A stretch of 64,000 bases of DNA, taken from contig NZ_SZUA01000001.1 of the NCBI RefSeq assembly GCF_005239095.1, positions 150,848-214,847 of the forward strand. Direction: 5' to 3'. The notes under the pieces are model-generated. The model worked only from the letters and a program-made list of their open reading frames with translations, was not told the DNA's origin and did no database searches. The DNA comes from Luteimonas gilva (GTDB taxonomy: Bacteria > Pseudomonadota > Gammaproteobacteria > Xanthomonadales > Xanthomonadaceae). Both the position numbers and the translations under genes were made by a program. Positions 7,974-15,717 of this stretch are shown here, one piece after another; within the stretch, counting starts at the first letter, position 1, and the number at the start of each line of letters is the position of its first letter.

Positions 7974-9623
7974 CTACCGGTAGGACGCGTCGAAACCTTC
8001 CCGGGTGCGGTCGCGTCTGGCTTCCGGGTGGTCGTCGAGCCGGCGGTTGAGCACTTCGTCCTTCACCCCTTGCCGGCGCAGTTCCAGCACCGTGGGCGTG
8101 ATCGCCGCGATCCGCGCGTCGATCCGCGCCCGGGCGTAGTAATCCAAATCGGCCCGCTTCTTCAGGGTATTGAGTTGGATCAGGGCTTGTTCGGGCCGGC
8201 CGTTGAGATAGGCCGCCTCGGCATAGGCCTCGCCGGCCCGGACGGAATCGCCTGCGATCTCGCTGGCGCGGGCGAAGGTCTGCTGGAACAGCGGATCTTC
8301 GGAGGATCGGGCCAACAGCGGCCGCAGGATCGCCTGCGCGCGCTTGCCCGAAGCCGGCGTATTGCGTTCGCCCAGCACCTTGGCATAGGTCAGCGCCACG
8401 GCGCGGTTGCTGGGCAGGCTGTCGACCAAGGCCTCGAAGCGCTTGTCCGCAGCCGCGGCATTACCGCTGCGGGCTTCGGCTTCGGCCAAGGCCAAGGTGA
8501 TCCACAAGTCGCCCGGATGTTTGACTAGCAACGGCGTCAACTCGGAAGCCGCGCCCGTGCCCTGGCCAGCCAGGAGCCGGGCCACGGCCAGGCCGTAGCG
8601 CTGCGCGTCGTTGAGGCCGTTACTTTGGCCGCGGCCGATGCGTTCGTATTCGGCGATCGCCGCGGCCGGCGTGTTGGCGCTGAAGGCGCGCAGCCGTTCG
8701 CGAGCCCAATCGAACTGGCCGGTGGCCCCGCGCGTCGGCGCGGTCGGTAGGCGCAGGCTGCCCGGCAGCAGCGGGTTGCTGCTGATCATGCCGGCGTCGG
8801 CGCTGGCTACGGTCGGTTTGGGCAGCTTGGCGGCGCGTTCGCGCGCTTCGGTGATGCGCAGCGAAGTGACCGGGTGGGTGAGCAGGTAATCGGGCGCGCG
8901 GTCGCGATCGCCGCCCTGGTTGCCGCGGCTGGCGGCTTGCATGCGCTCGAAGAACGAAGCCATGCCTTCCGGGTCGTAGCCGCTGCGCGACAGAGTACGG
9001 ATGCCGATGCGGTCGGCCTCGGCTTCGTTGCTGCGGGTGTAGTCGATCTGGCGCTGCGCGATCAGGCCTTGCGCCGACATCACCGCGGCCATGGTCGCGT
9101 CGTCGCTGGAATTGCCGCCGCTGGATTGCGCCACGGCGATCGCGCCGAGCATGGCCAACAGGATCGGGATGCTGTCCTTCTTGGCGCGTTCGACCGCGCG
9201 CAGCACGTGCGCCTGGGTGACGTGCGCGATCTCGTGCGAGAGCACGCCCGCGACTTCGTCCTCGCTGCGCGCGGTGAGCACCAGGCCGGCGTTGACGCCG
9301 ATGTAGCCGCCGAGCGTGGCGAAAGCGTTGATCTGCCGGTCGCGCAGCATGAAGAAGGTGAAGGGCTGCTTGGGTTGTTCGCTGGCTGCGGCCAGGCGGT
9401 TGCCCATCGACTGCAGCCAGCCGTCGATCAGCGGGTCTTCGAGCACGTAGTCGTAATGGCGCAATTGGGCCAGCGTCATCGCGCCGTATTCGGACTGCTC
9501 CTTCGGGCTGATCACTTCGCCCGCGGACGAGCCGATGTCCGGCAGCCGCGTGTCCTGCGCGGGCGCGAGGCCGGCGGCCAGTACCAAGGTAAGCGCAGCG
9601 GCGAAAGGCAGGGTGCGACGCAA
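7974..9623 (-). CDS. Periplasmic M48 metalloprotease with TPR domain (BepA-like)
   Basis: Zinc protease of the M48/BepA (YfgC) family, 549 aa. A signal peptide covers about residues 1-23 (hydrophobic AAALTLVLAAGLA, then APAQD). The zinc motif HEIAH is at residues 130-134, and the third ligand is expected in SNEAEADRIG. The C-terminal half is TPR-like. BepA degrades or helps assemble LptD and other outer-membrane beta-barrel proteins. The start was placed at the TTG at 9623 because GGAG lies six bases upstream. An in-frame GTG at 9635 is the alternative but lacks a ribosome-binding site. Confidence 0.88.
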   Translation of the reverse strand: MRRTLPFAAALTLVLAAGLAPAQDTRLPDIGSSAGEVISPKEQSEYGAMTLAQLRHYDYVLEDPLIDGWLQSMGNRLAAASEQPKQPFTFFMLRDRQINAFATLGGYIGVNAGLVLTARSEDEVAGVLSHEIAHVTQAHVLRAVERAKKDSIPILLAMLGAIAVAQSSGGNSSDDATMAAVMSAQGLIAQRQIDYTRSNEAEADRIGIRTLSRSGYDPEGMASFFERMQAASRGNQGGDRDRAPDYLLTHPVTSLRITEARERAAKLPKPTVASADAGMISSNPLLPGSLRLPTAPTRGATGQFDWARERLRAFSANTPAAAIAEYERIGRGQSNGLNDAQRYGLAVARLLAGQGTGAASELTPLLVKHPGDLWITLALAEAEARSGNAAAADKRFEALVDSLPSNRAVALTYAKVLGERNTPASGKRAQAILRPLLARSSEDPLFQQTFARASEIAGDSVRAGEAYAEAAYLNGRPEQALIQLNTLKKRADLDYYARARIDARIAAITPTVLELRRQGVKDEVLNRRLDDHPEARRDRTREGFDASYR

Positions 9624-9793
9624 GACGGACTCCACGGTGGCGCAACACAGTGTGCAGCAGGATGCCGGGCGGCGGCCGCGACGGCGTGAATCGGGCGTTA
9701 ATCCTATCCGTGGCGCGGCCAGGGGGTGGAAATGGCGCGCCGCCAGACCCATATTGACCGCAGACCCACCGGCAAAGTTGCAGCGGAGTTCCT

Positions 9794-10066
9794 TTGAGCC
9801 AGCAGCCCGAAATCACCGTCTACACCTCGGCCATCTGCGCCTATTGCGTGGCCGCCAAGAATTTCCTGAAGAGCAAGGGACTGAGCTGGAACGAAGTGCG
9901 GATCGACATGGATCCGGCCCAGCGCGAAAAAATGATGGCCCTGACCCGGCGCACCACCGTCCCGCAGATCTTCATCGGCCAGACCCACGTCGGCGGCTAC
10001 GACGACATGATGGCGCTGCATCGCGCCGGCAAGCTCGAGCCGTTGTTGTCGGGAGCCGCGGAATGA
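9794..10066 (+). CDS. grxC: Glutaredoxin 3-like (CAYC active site)
   Basis: Small thiol oxidoreductase of 90 aa that reduces disulfides with glutathione. It shows the glutaredoxin fold marks: active site CAYC at residues 15-18, the cis-proline strand TTVPQIFIG and the glutathione-binding GGYDD. Canonical Grx3 has CPYC; Ala in the second position is uncommon and may shift the redox potential. The start is a TTG, supported by GGAG five bases upstream (9785-9788). The stop overlaps the next gene's start (ATGA), coupling it to an AhpD-like protein. Confidence 0.92.
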   Translation: MSQQPEITVYTSAICAYCVAAKNFLKSKGLSWNEVRIDMDPAQREKMMALTRRTTVPQIFIGQTHVGGYDDMMALHRAGKLEPLLSGAAE

Positions 10067-10461
10067 GCGCCGACGAGACCGCGGGCAAAGACCGCGTCGC
10101 CGAATTCACCGCGTTCCGCCAGCGCATGAACGAACGCATCCTGGCCGAACCGAACCAGGTAGTGCGGCGCTTCTTCGCGCTGGACACGCAGACCTACCAG
10201 GCCGGCGCGCTGGACGTGAAGACGAAGGAGCTGCTCGGCCTGGTCGCCTCGCTGGTGCTGCGCTGCGACGACTGCATCAGCTACCACGTCGCGCAGTGCA
10301 AGGAAGCGGGCGTGAACCGCGACGAAATGTTCGAGGCGTTCTCGGTCGGCCTGGTGGTGGGCGGGAGCATCGTGATTCCGCATCTGCGCCGGGCTGTGGA
10401 TTTTCTGGATCGGCTGGAGCAGGGCGAGGCCGCTTCACCCGAGGTCCACGGTCACGACTAG
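10063..10461 (+). CDS. AhpD-like carboxymuconolactone decarboxylase family protein
   Basis: A 132-aa protein of the carboxymuconolactone decarboxylase/AhpD fold. The residues Glu56, Cys68, Cys71 and His75 (within CDDCISYH) have exactly the spacing of the AhpD proton-relay and redox centre (E-x11-C-x2-C-x3-H), so thiol-disulfide or peroxide-linked activity is more likely than decarboxylation. The family is usually homo-oligomeric and all-helical. The start codon overlaps the glutaredoxin stop. That suggests the two proteins are made in step and may exchange electrons, which is an inference from coupling. Confidence 0.85.
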   Translation: MSADETAGKDRVAEFTAFRQRMNERILAEPNQVVRRFFALDTQTYQAGALDVKTKELLGLVASLVLRCDDCISYHVAQCKEAGVNRDEMFEAFSVGLVVGGSIVIPHLRRAVDFLDRLEQGEAASPEVHGHD

Positions 10462-10473
10462 CGTCTGGAGGAC

Positions 10474-10580
10474 TTCCCCCTTTGAAAAAGGGGGAGCGAG
10501 GGGGATTTATGCGTCCTCGCAGCCGCGACGTCCGCGTCAAAAGCAAATCCCCCTTAGTCCCCCTTTTTCAAAGGGGGAAA
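10474..10580. repeat. Palindromic repeat, family E (copy 1)
   Basis: Long inverted repeat: the left arm (10474-10509, CCCCCTTTGAAAAAGGGGG then a second GGGGGATTT block) matches the right arm (10545-10580). Each arm folds on itself as well. A second, diverged copy lies at 58313-58432. It fills the space between the AhpD-like gene and the isocitrate dehydrogenase promoter region. Confidence 0.85.
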
Positions 10581-10613
10581 CGGCAACGCTTAGTCGCTTC
10601 TGGACCCCCGCGG

Positions 10614-10642
10614 CTGAAAACGTAAGCCTTTTCCGGCATAAT
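10614..10642 (+). promoter_or_regulatory. Candidate sigma-70 promoter for isocitrate dehydrogenase
   Basis: CTGAAA (10614-10619) and CATAAT (10637-10642) are separated by 17 bp, giving a fair -35 and a good -10. The predicted start of transcription lies about 60 bp before the coding region. This is a pattern match only. Confidence 0.35.
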
Positions 10643-10707
10643 TTGCGGCTGACTTTCCCCGGCGCCGCGCGCAACGCGCGGCGTCTCGCTGCCTGGAATC
10701 CCCTGCA

Positions 10708-11721
10708 ATGACACAGAACCAGACCATCACGGTCATCCGCGGCGACGGCATCGGCCCGGAGATCATGGACGCCGCGCTGTACGTGCTCGACGCGATGAAG
10801 CTCGGCCTGCAGTACGAAGAAGCCGACGCCGGCATGGCGGCGCTGGAGAAGCATGGCGAATTGCTGCCGGCCGCGACCATGGATTCGATCCGCCGCAACC
10901 GCGTCGCGTTGAAGAGCCCGCTGACCACGCCGGTCGGCGAGGGCTTCAGCTCGATCAATGTCGAGCTGCGCAAGCGCTTCGATCTGTACGCCAACGTGCG
11001 TCCGGCCAAGTCTTTCCCGAACACCAAGTCGCGCTTCCCCTCGGGCGTGGATCTGATCACGGTGCGCGAGAACACCGAAGGCGCCTACATCGGCGAAGGC
11101 CAGATGACGTCCGAGGACGGCCAGATCGCCACCCTGACCCAGAAGGTCACTCGCAAGGGCTCCGAGCGTATCGTTCGTTACGCCTTCGACCTGGCGCGCA
11201 GCACCGGCCGCAAGAAAGTGACGGTGGTGCACAAGGCCAACATCCTGAAGTCGACTTCGGGCCTGTTCCTGAAGGTGGCGCGCGAAGTCGCCGCGCAATA
11301 TCCCGAGATCCAGTGCAACGAGATGATCGTCGACAACTGCTGCATGCAGTTGGTGATGAAGCCCGAGCAGTTCGACATCATCGTCACCACCAATTTGTTC
11401 GGCGACATCATTTCCGACCTGTGCGCCGGCTTGGTCGGCGGCCTGGGCCTGGCGCCGGGCGCCAACATCGGCGCGGACGCGGCGATCTTCGAAGCCGTGC
11501 ACGGTTCCGCGCCGGACATCGCCGGCAAGGGCATCGCCAATCCTTGCGCCTTGCTGCTCGCGGTGGGGCAGATGCTCGACCACCTCGGCAAGCCGGACGA
11601 AGCCGCGCGTTTGCGCCACGCGATCGTGGCCACGCTGGAAGCCAAGGATTCGTTGACTCCGGATCTAGGCGGCGAGGGCAATACGATGTCGTTCGCCAAG
11701 GCCATCGCCGGGCGCCTGTAA
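10708..11721 (+). CDS. Isocitrate dehydrogenase, NAD-type
   Basis: Beta-decarboxylating dehydrogenase of the TCA cycle (isocitrate to 2-oxoglutarate), 337 aa. It is shorter than the NADP-dependent E. coli Icd and matches the NAD-type isocitrate/isopropylmalate fold. Visible marks are the N-terminal VIRGDGIGPEI, the substrate-binding SPLTTPVGEGFSSIN with its flanking arginines, the metal-binding NLFGDIISDLCAGL and the cofactor loop EAVHGSAPDIAGKGIANP. 3-Isopropylmalate dehydrogenase is the alternative, but the SSIN segment favours isocitrate. It stands alone between a family E repeat and a family A repeat. Confidence 0.9.
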   Translation: MTQNQTITVIRGDGIGPEIMDAALYVLDAMKLGLQYEEADAGMAALEKHGELLPAATMDSIRRNRVALKSPLTTPVGEGFSSINVELRKRFDLYANVRPAKSFPNTKSRFPSGVDLITVRENTEGAYIGEGQMTSEDGQIATLTQKVTRKGSERIVRYAFDLARSTGRKKVTVVHKANILKSTSGLFLKVAREVAAQYPEIQCNEMIVDNCCMQLVMKPEQFDIIVTTNLFGDIISDLCAGLVGGLGLAPGANIGADAAIFEAVHGSAPDIAGKGIANPCALLLAVGQMLDHLGKPDEAARLRHAIVATLEAKDSLTPDLGGEGNTMSFAKAIAGRL

Positions 11722-11730
11722 CCGCATTTT

Positions 11731-11818
11731 TGTGGGAGCGGCTTCAGCCGCGAGCTCTTTTGCTGCACGTCGCCGCGATTTGACGGGGAAGAGCTCGCGG
11801 CTGAAGCCGCTCCCACAT
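11731..11818. repeat. Palindromic repeat, family A (copy 2)
   Basis: Arms reading GTGGGAGCGGCTTCAGCCGC then GAGCTC at 11731-11757, complemented at 11791-11817. The element lies between the convergent isocitrate dehydrogenase and DUF3574 genes and could end transcription from both sides. Confidence 0.9.
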
Positions 11819-11825
11819 ACATCAA

Positions 11826-12242
11826 TCAAAGGCAGGCTTGGGCGCGGGTGCTGATCACCAGCACCGCCTCCTGCTGGAACCGTCGCTTGTATTCCGCGGA
11901 AATTTCCGCGATCCGCCTGCGGCCGTCGGCGTCGTCGCCGTGCAGGATCTCGACCGCGCGCGAATCCTCGCGCTCGACTTGCCCGCTCGCTCCGCGCCAC
12001 TGGCCCTGCGCTTTATAGACGCTGAGTCCGTCGGGGAAGCGCGACGTGACGACTTCGGCGAGAAAGGCTTGCCATTGCGCCTCGTCCACCGGCCCGGCCG
12101 GGCTGTTCATGCCGAACAGCAGCTTGTCCAAGCGCCGTTCGTTGCAGGCGGTGCCGGCTTGCGGGATCGGCTGCAAGGGCGCAGTGGCGCAGGCGGCCAA
12201 TCCGCCCGCCAAAACGCAAACCAGCCAATAGCGTCTGTCCAT
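11826..12242 (-). CDS. DUF3574 lipoprotein
   Basis: Predicted lipoprotein of 138 aa with the lipobox LAAC after a short hydrophobic stretch (MDRRYWLVCVLAGGLAAC). The mature part resembles the DUF3574 family, a small alpha/beta fold of unknown role; conserved-looking stretches are LLFGMNSPAGPVDEAQWQAF and FPDGLSVYKAQGQW. The ATG at 12242 was chosen because GGAGAGG precedes it. A longer frame begins 12 codons upstream but would bury the signal sequence. Probably attached to the inner or outer membrane facing the periplasm. Confidence 0.8.
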   Translation of the reverse strand: MDRRYWLVCVLAGGLAACATAPLQPIPQAGTACNERRLDKLLFGMNSPAGPVDEAQWQAFLAEVVTSRFPDGLSVYKAQGQWRGASGQVEREDSRAVEILHGDDADGRRRIAEISAEYKRRFQQEAVLVISTRAQACL

Positions 12243-12274
12243 GCGGTACCTCTCCAGGTGCGGTTCGTGCCGGC

Positions 12275-12949
12275 TCAATTATCGTCCGCGATTCCGCCCG
12301 CGCGCGCACCCAACTTCGAACCGAACTGCGCGCCGAAGTAGATCACCAAAGCGCAACCCATCGGATGCAGCACTTCGTTGATCGCGCGCAGCAGTTGCGG
12401 CTGCACGCCGTCCAGCGGCATCAGCCAGGTCAGTACGCCGAAGAAAGCCAGTCCCAGACCGGCGCCCGCGGCGGCATGCGCGCCCAGGCCGCGGGCGCGC
12501 TTGGCGAGCCGGATCAGCAGCAGGCCGAGCAGGGCGTATTCGACGCCCTTCAATCCGGCGAGCACCCAAGGCGTCGCCGTTTGCGCAGCGGCGGGAGCGG
12601 CGTCGAGCGCGGCGTTCACCGCCTTATGCACCGAACGCGCCAGCAACAGGGCGATCGGCGCGCCCAGCAGGCCGGCGGCCGCCATGCCCAAGGCCTGGAC
12701 GCGGACCAAGGTTTGCGCGGCGGCCAGCGCGGCGCAGACCAGGGTCGACCAGGTCACTTTTTGCGCGGTGTCGGCGAGGATCGTCAGCAGCGGCGGCAGC
12801 TTGCCGGCCATTCCAAGCGCCAGCAGGACGAGTAGTTCGACGGCCACCCCCAGCAACACGCCCATCCAGGCCACTCGCAACAGGCGGGGGACGAGGTCGG
12901 GAGCAGCCGGATGAGGGGAAGAAACGGAGGGGGAAAGGATTTGAGACAT
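12275..12949 (-). CDS. Hypothetical multi-pass membrane protein
   Basis: A 224-aa protein with about five hydrophobic segments rich in Ala and Leu, for example GVLLGVAVELLVLLALGMAG and ALLGLLLIRLA. It has no motif I can tie to a known family. The ATG at 12949 gives a short polar N-terminus before the first segment; the frame is open further upstream, without a good ribosome-binding site at either position. It sits 32 bp upstream of the DUF3574 lipoprotein on the same strand and could share its transcript. Function unknown. Confidence 0.7.
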   Translation of the reverse strand: MSQILSPSVSSPHPAAPDLVPRLLRVAWMGVLLGVAVELLVLLALGMAGKLPPLLTILADTAQKVTWSTLVCAALAAAQTLVRVQALGMAAAGLLGAPIALLLARSVHKAVNAALDAAPAAAQTATPWVLAGLKGVEYALLGLLLIRLAKRARGLGAHAAAGAGLGLAFFGVLTWLMPLDGVQPQLLRAINEVLHPMGCALVIYFGAQFGSKLGARAGGIADDN

Positions 12950-13179
12950 GGCAGGAAAGGCATCGCGGGGGATCGGGCAGCTTGCTGGGCGCGGCCCTTC
13001 CGCGCCCGTAGCGGCAGTGGGCATCGCCTGCCCGACATCCGGCAGGGGATCGGAGCGACGGAAAGCGGTGCGCCGCGGCTTATCGTTCCAGGGCGGCGGC
13101 GGCCGCGTTCCATCCTTGCGCTGGACACGCGCTTTGCTGCGCCGCACAATCGACCGAATCCCTATATCCGCATGAAGAG

Positions 13180-14505
13180 ATGGAAAAGCGTGCCAGCGCC
13201 TCCGCGCTGATCCCCCTGCTGTTGTTCCTGGGCCTGTTCTTCGGCGCCGGCCTGTACTACACGGCGCAGGGCCAGGAGATGGGCTTCTACCAACTGCGCG
13301 CGCCGGTGGCGATCCTACCGGCGCTCGCCTTGGCTTTGTGGATCGCCCATCGCCGCGGCATCAAGGCCATGGACACGCTGTACGCGGGCATCGGCGACGC
13401 GAACATCATCCAGATGTGCCTGATCTTCCTGCTGGCGGGCGCGTTCGCGTACGTGACCAAGGCGATCGGCGCGGTCGACGCGGTGGTCTCGCTGGGCATC
13501 GGCGCGTTGCCGCCGGCGCTGATCCTGCCGGGTTTGTTCCTGGTCGCCGGTTTCCTGTCGCTGGCGATCGGCACGTCGATGGGCACGATCGCGGCGGTGG
13601 CGCCGATCGCGCTGGGGGTGTCCGAAGCCTCGGGCCTGGATCGCGCGTTGGTGATCGGCGCCGTGCTCGGCGGCGCGACCTTCGGCGACAACTTGTCGGT
13701 GATTTCGGATACCGCCATCGCCGCCGCGCGCACGCAAGGCAGTTCGATGCGCGACAAATTCCGCGAGAACGCCAAGATCGCATTGCCGGCCGCGCTGCTG
13801 ACCCTGGCCGTGCTGGCTTATCTGGGCGAAGCCTCGCCGGTGGAAAGCTACGACAAGGTCTCGCCGTGGCTGGTGCTGCCTTACGTGCTGGTCTTGGTGT
13901 TGGCGGTGATCGGTTGGGACGTGCTGGTGGTGCTGAGCATCGGCCTGGTGGTGGCCGGCGCGTTCGGTTACGGAATGGTCGCCGACTTCGACACCGCGAC
14001 TTACGCCGAAGCGGCTTACGACGGTTTCGAAAGCGTGTTCGAAGTGATGCTGCTGGCGTTGCTCATCGGCGGCCTGGGCGCTTTGACCAAGGCCAGCGGC
14101 GGCTTGGAATGGATCGCCCGGCAGATCTCGCGCCTGGCCCGCGGCAACACCGGCCGCCGCAGCGGCGAGTGGAGCATCGCCGCGCTGGCGTCGGCCACGG
14201 ACGTGTTCACCGCCAACAACACGGTGGCGCTGCTGATCAGCGGCAGCCTGGCGCGCGACATCGCCCAGCGCCATGGCGTGCCGCCGGCGCGCTCGGCCAG
14301 CTTGCTCGACATCTTCGCCTGCGCCGTGCAGAGCCTGCTGCCTTACGGCGCGCAGATCCTGCTGGCGGCGTCTCTGGCGCATTTGTCGCCGCTCGCGCTG
14401 ATCGGCAAGGCGCATTACTGCTGGCTGCTGATCGCGATCACGATCGGCTTCATGCTGTGGCCCGGCCGGCGTGCGGTGGCTTTAGCCGATCCGGCGAAGC
14501 CGTAG
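13180..14505 (+). CDS. NhaC-family Na+/H+ antiporter
   Basis: Inner-membrane transporter of 441 aa with about eleven predicted membrane segments. The NhaC/ion-transporter superfamily marks are present: the repeated glycine-rich re-entrant segments (LAIGTSMGTIAAVAPIALG and GATFGDNLSVISDTAIAAA) with an acidic residue in each half, and the second-half equivalent DVFTANNTVALLISG. Such proteins exchange Na+ (or organic acids) for H+ or another substrate; which one cannot be read from sequence. The stop codon TAG falls inside the first bases of a family C palindrome. Confidence 0.88.
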   Translation: MEKRASASALIPLLLFLGLFFGAGLYYTAQGQEMGFYQLRAPVAILPALALALWIAHRRGIKAMDTLYAGIGDANIIQMCLIFLLAGAFAYVTKAIGAVDAVVSLGIGALPPALILPGLFLVAGFLSLAIGTSMGTIAAVAPIALGVSEASGLDRALVIGAVLGGATFGDNLSVISDTAIAAARTQGSSMRDKFRENAKIALPAALLTLAVLAYLGEASPVESYDKVSPWLVLPYVLVLVLAVIGWDVLVVLSIGLVVAGAFGYGMVADFDTATYAEAAYDGFESVFEVMLLALLIGGLGALTKASGGLEWIARQISRLARGNTGRRSGEWSIAALASATDVFTANNTVALLISGSLARDIAQRHGVPPARSASLLDIFACAVQSLLPYGAQILLAASLAHLSPLALIGKAHYCWLLIAITIGFMLWPGRRAVALADPAKP

Positions 14506-14570
14506 CCCGGGTAGGCGAAGCGCACCCGGGACTCGCGAATCCCCGGGTGCGCTTCGCTTACCCGGGCTAC
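14502..14570. repeat. Palindromic repeat, family C (copy 1)
   Basis: Inverted repeat with 29-nt arms: GTAGCCCGGGTAGGCGAAGC onward at 14502-14530, complemented at 14542-14570. The TAG at 14503-14505 is the stop codon of the antiporter gene. A second copy lies at 23085-23158. Confidence 0.88.
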
Positions 14571-14582
14571 GAGATGCGAAAT

Positions 14583-14610
14583 GAAAAAGGGCGCCGAGGC
14601 GCCCTTTTTC
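14583..14610. terminator. Bidirectional rho-independent terminator
   Basis: GAAAAAGGGCGC, loop CGAG, GCGCCCTTTTTC. A strong stem carries a U-tract on either strand, placed between the convergent antiporter and YccA genes. Confidence 0.85.
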
Positions 14611-14627
14611 GCTGCTTGAGAGTGCGA

Positions 14628-15383
14628 TCAGCGCGATTGCAGCTTGGACAGCAAGCGCAGGAATTCGAGATACAGCCACACCAGGGTGACCATCAGCCCG
14701 AACGCGCCGTACCACTCCATGTACTTCGGCGCGCCTTGTTCGACGCCGTTTTCGATGAAGTCGAAGTCCAGCACCAGGTTCAGCGCCGCGATCACCACCA
14801 CGAACAGGCTGAAGCCGATGCCGACGATGCCGCTGTCGTGGATCATCGGAATCTTGATGCCGAACAAGCCCAGCACGATCGTCGCCAGATACACCAACGC
14901 GATGCCGCCGGTGGCCGCGACCACGCCCAGCTTGAAATTCTCGGTGGCCTTGATCAGGCCCGAGCGGTACGCGAACAGCAGCGCGAACAAAGTGCAGAAG
15001 GTGAGCAGCACCGCTTGGAACACGATGCCGGGGAAGCGCAATTCGAACACGGCCGAGATCGCGCCCAGGAAGAAGCCTTCCACCAGCGCGTACAGCGGTG
15101 CGGTGACCGGCGACCATTCCTTCTTGAAGATGGTGACCAAGGCCAGGACGAAGCCGCCGATGGCGCCGCCCCAGACGTACACGCCGTAATTGCCGGTGCC
15201 GGCCGTGCTGCTGACCTGCAGCCAGGCGAAAGTGGCGGTGATCACGGCCAGCAGGACCAGGATGCCGGTCTTGGTGGCGGTGCCGTTCAAGGTCATCGCG
15301 CCGCCGTCGCGGGATACGACGGTCCCGCTGCCCAGGTCGAGGAAAGTGGATTCTTTCAGTGCCGGATTGCCGCTGCGGATCAT
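14628..15383 (-). CDS. Bax inhibitor-1 / YccA family membrane protein
   Basis: Seven-transmembrane protein of 251 aa in the TMBIM/YccA family. The N-terminus is polar (MIRSGNPAL, then STFLDLGSG) and hydrophobic helices follow to the end. YccA in E. coli modulates the membrane protease FtsH, and related bacterial proteins act as pH-gated Ca2+ leak channels; either role is possible here. The ATG at 15383 follows AGGGG. It ends against a shared terminator and stands alone. Confidence 0.88.
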   Translation of the reverse strand: MIRSGNPALKESTFLDLGSGTVVSRDGGAMTLNGTATKTGILVLLAVITATFAWLQVSSTAGTGNYGVYVWGGAIGGFVLALVTIFKKEWSPVTAPLYALVEGFFLGAISAVFELRFPGIVFQAVLLTFCTLFALLFAYRSGLIKATENFKLGVVAATGGIALVYLATIVLGLFGIKIPMIHDSGIVGIGFSLFVVVIAALNLVLDFDFIENGVEQGAPKYMEWYGAFGLMVTLVWLYLEFLRLLSKLQSR

Positions 15384-15531
15384 GGGAACCCCTGTGGTTC
15401 GTGGCGGCGCGTGCCGCGTCCACCCGAGCATACACGCAGAGCGTGGCGGCGTGTCGCGGTTTGACAGGGGTGCCGACGGTTCCGAGAATAGCTGCGCCGC
15501 GGCGTCGCGGCCGTCGATCGGAACCGTCCGG

Positions 15532-15608
15532 CGGGGTATAGCGCAGTCTGGTAGCGCGCCTGCTTTGGGAGCAGGATGTCGGGGGTTCGAATCCCTCTAC
15601 CCCGACCA
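15532..15608 (+). tRNA. tRNA-Pro (TGG)
   Basis: Full cloverleaf of 77 nt with encoded CCA. The anticodon loop TTTGGGA gives anticodon TGG, and the acceptor CGGGGTA pairs with TACCCCG. First of four tRNA genes in this region. Confidence 0.97.
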
Positions 15609-15640
15609 TTCCGGCCCGGTGATGCGACAATCCGGCGCGG

Positions 15641-15717
15641 GCGCCCGTAGCTCAACCGGATAGAGCACCGGCCTTCTAAGCCGGCGGTTACAGGTTCGAG
15701 TCCTGTCGGGCGCGCCA
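15641..15717 (+). tRNA. tRNA-Arg (TCT)
   Basis: A 77-nt cloverleaf with encoded CCA. The loop CTTCTAA gives anticodon TCT, and the acceptor GCGCCCG pairs with CGGGCGC. The next base after CCA is the first base of the start codon of the downstream protein gene. Confidence 0.97.
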
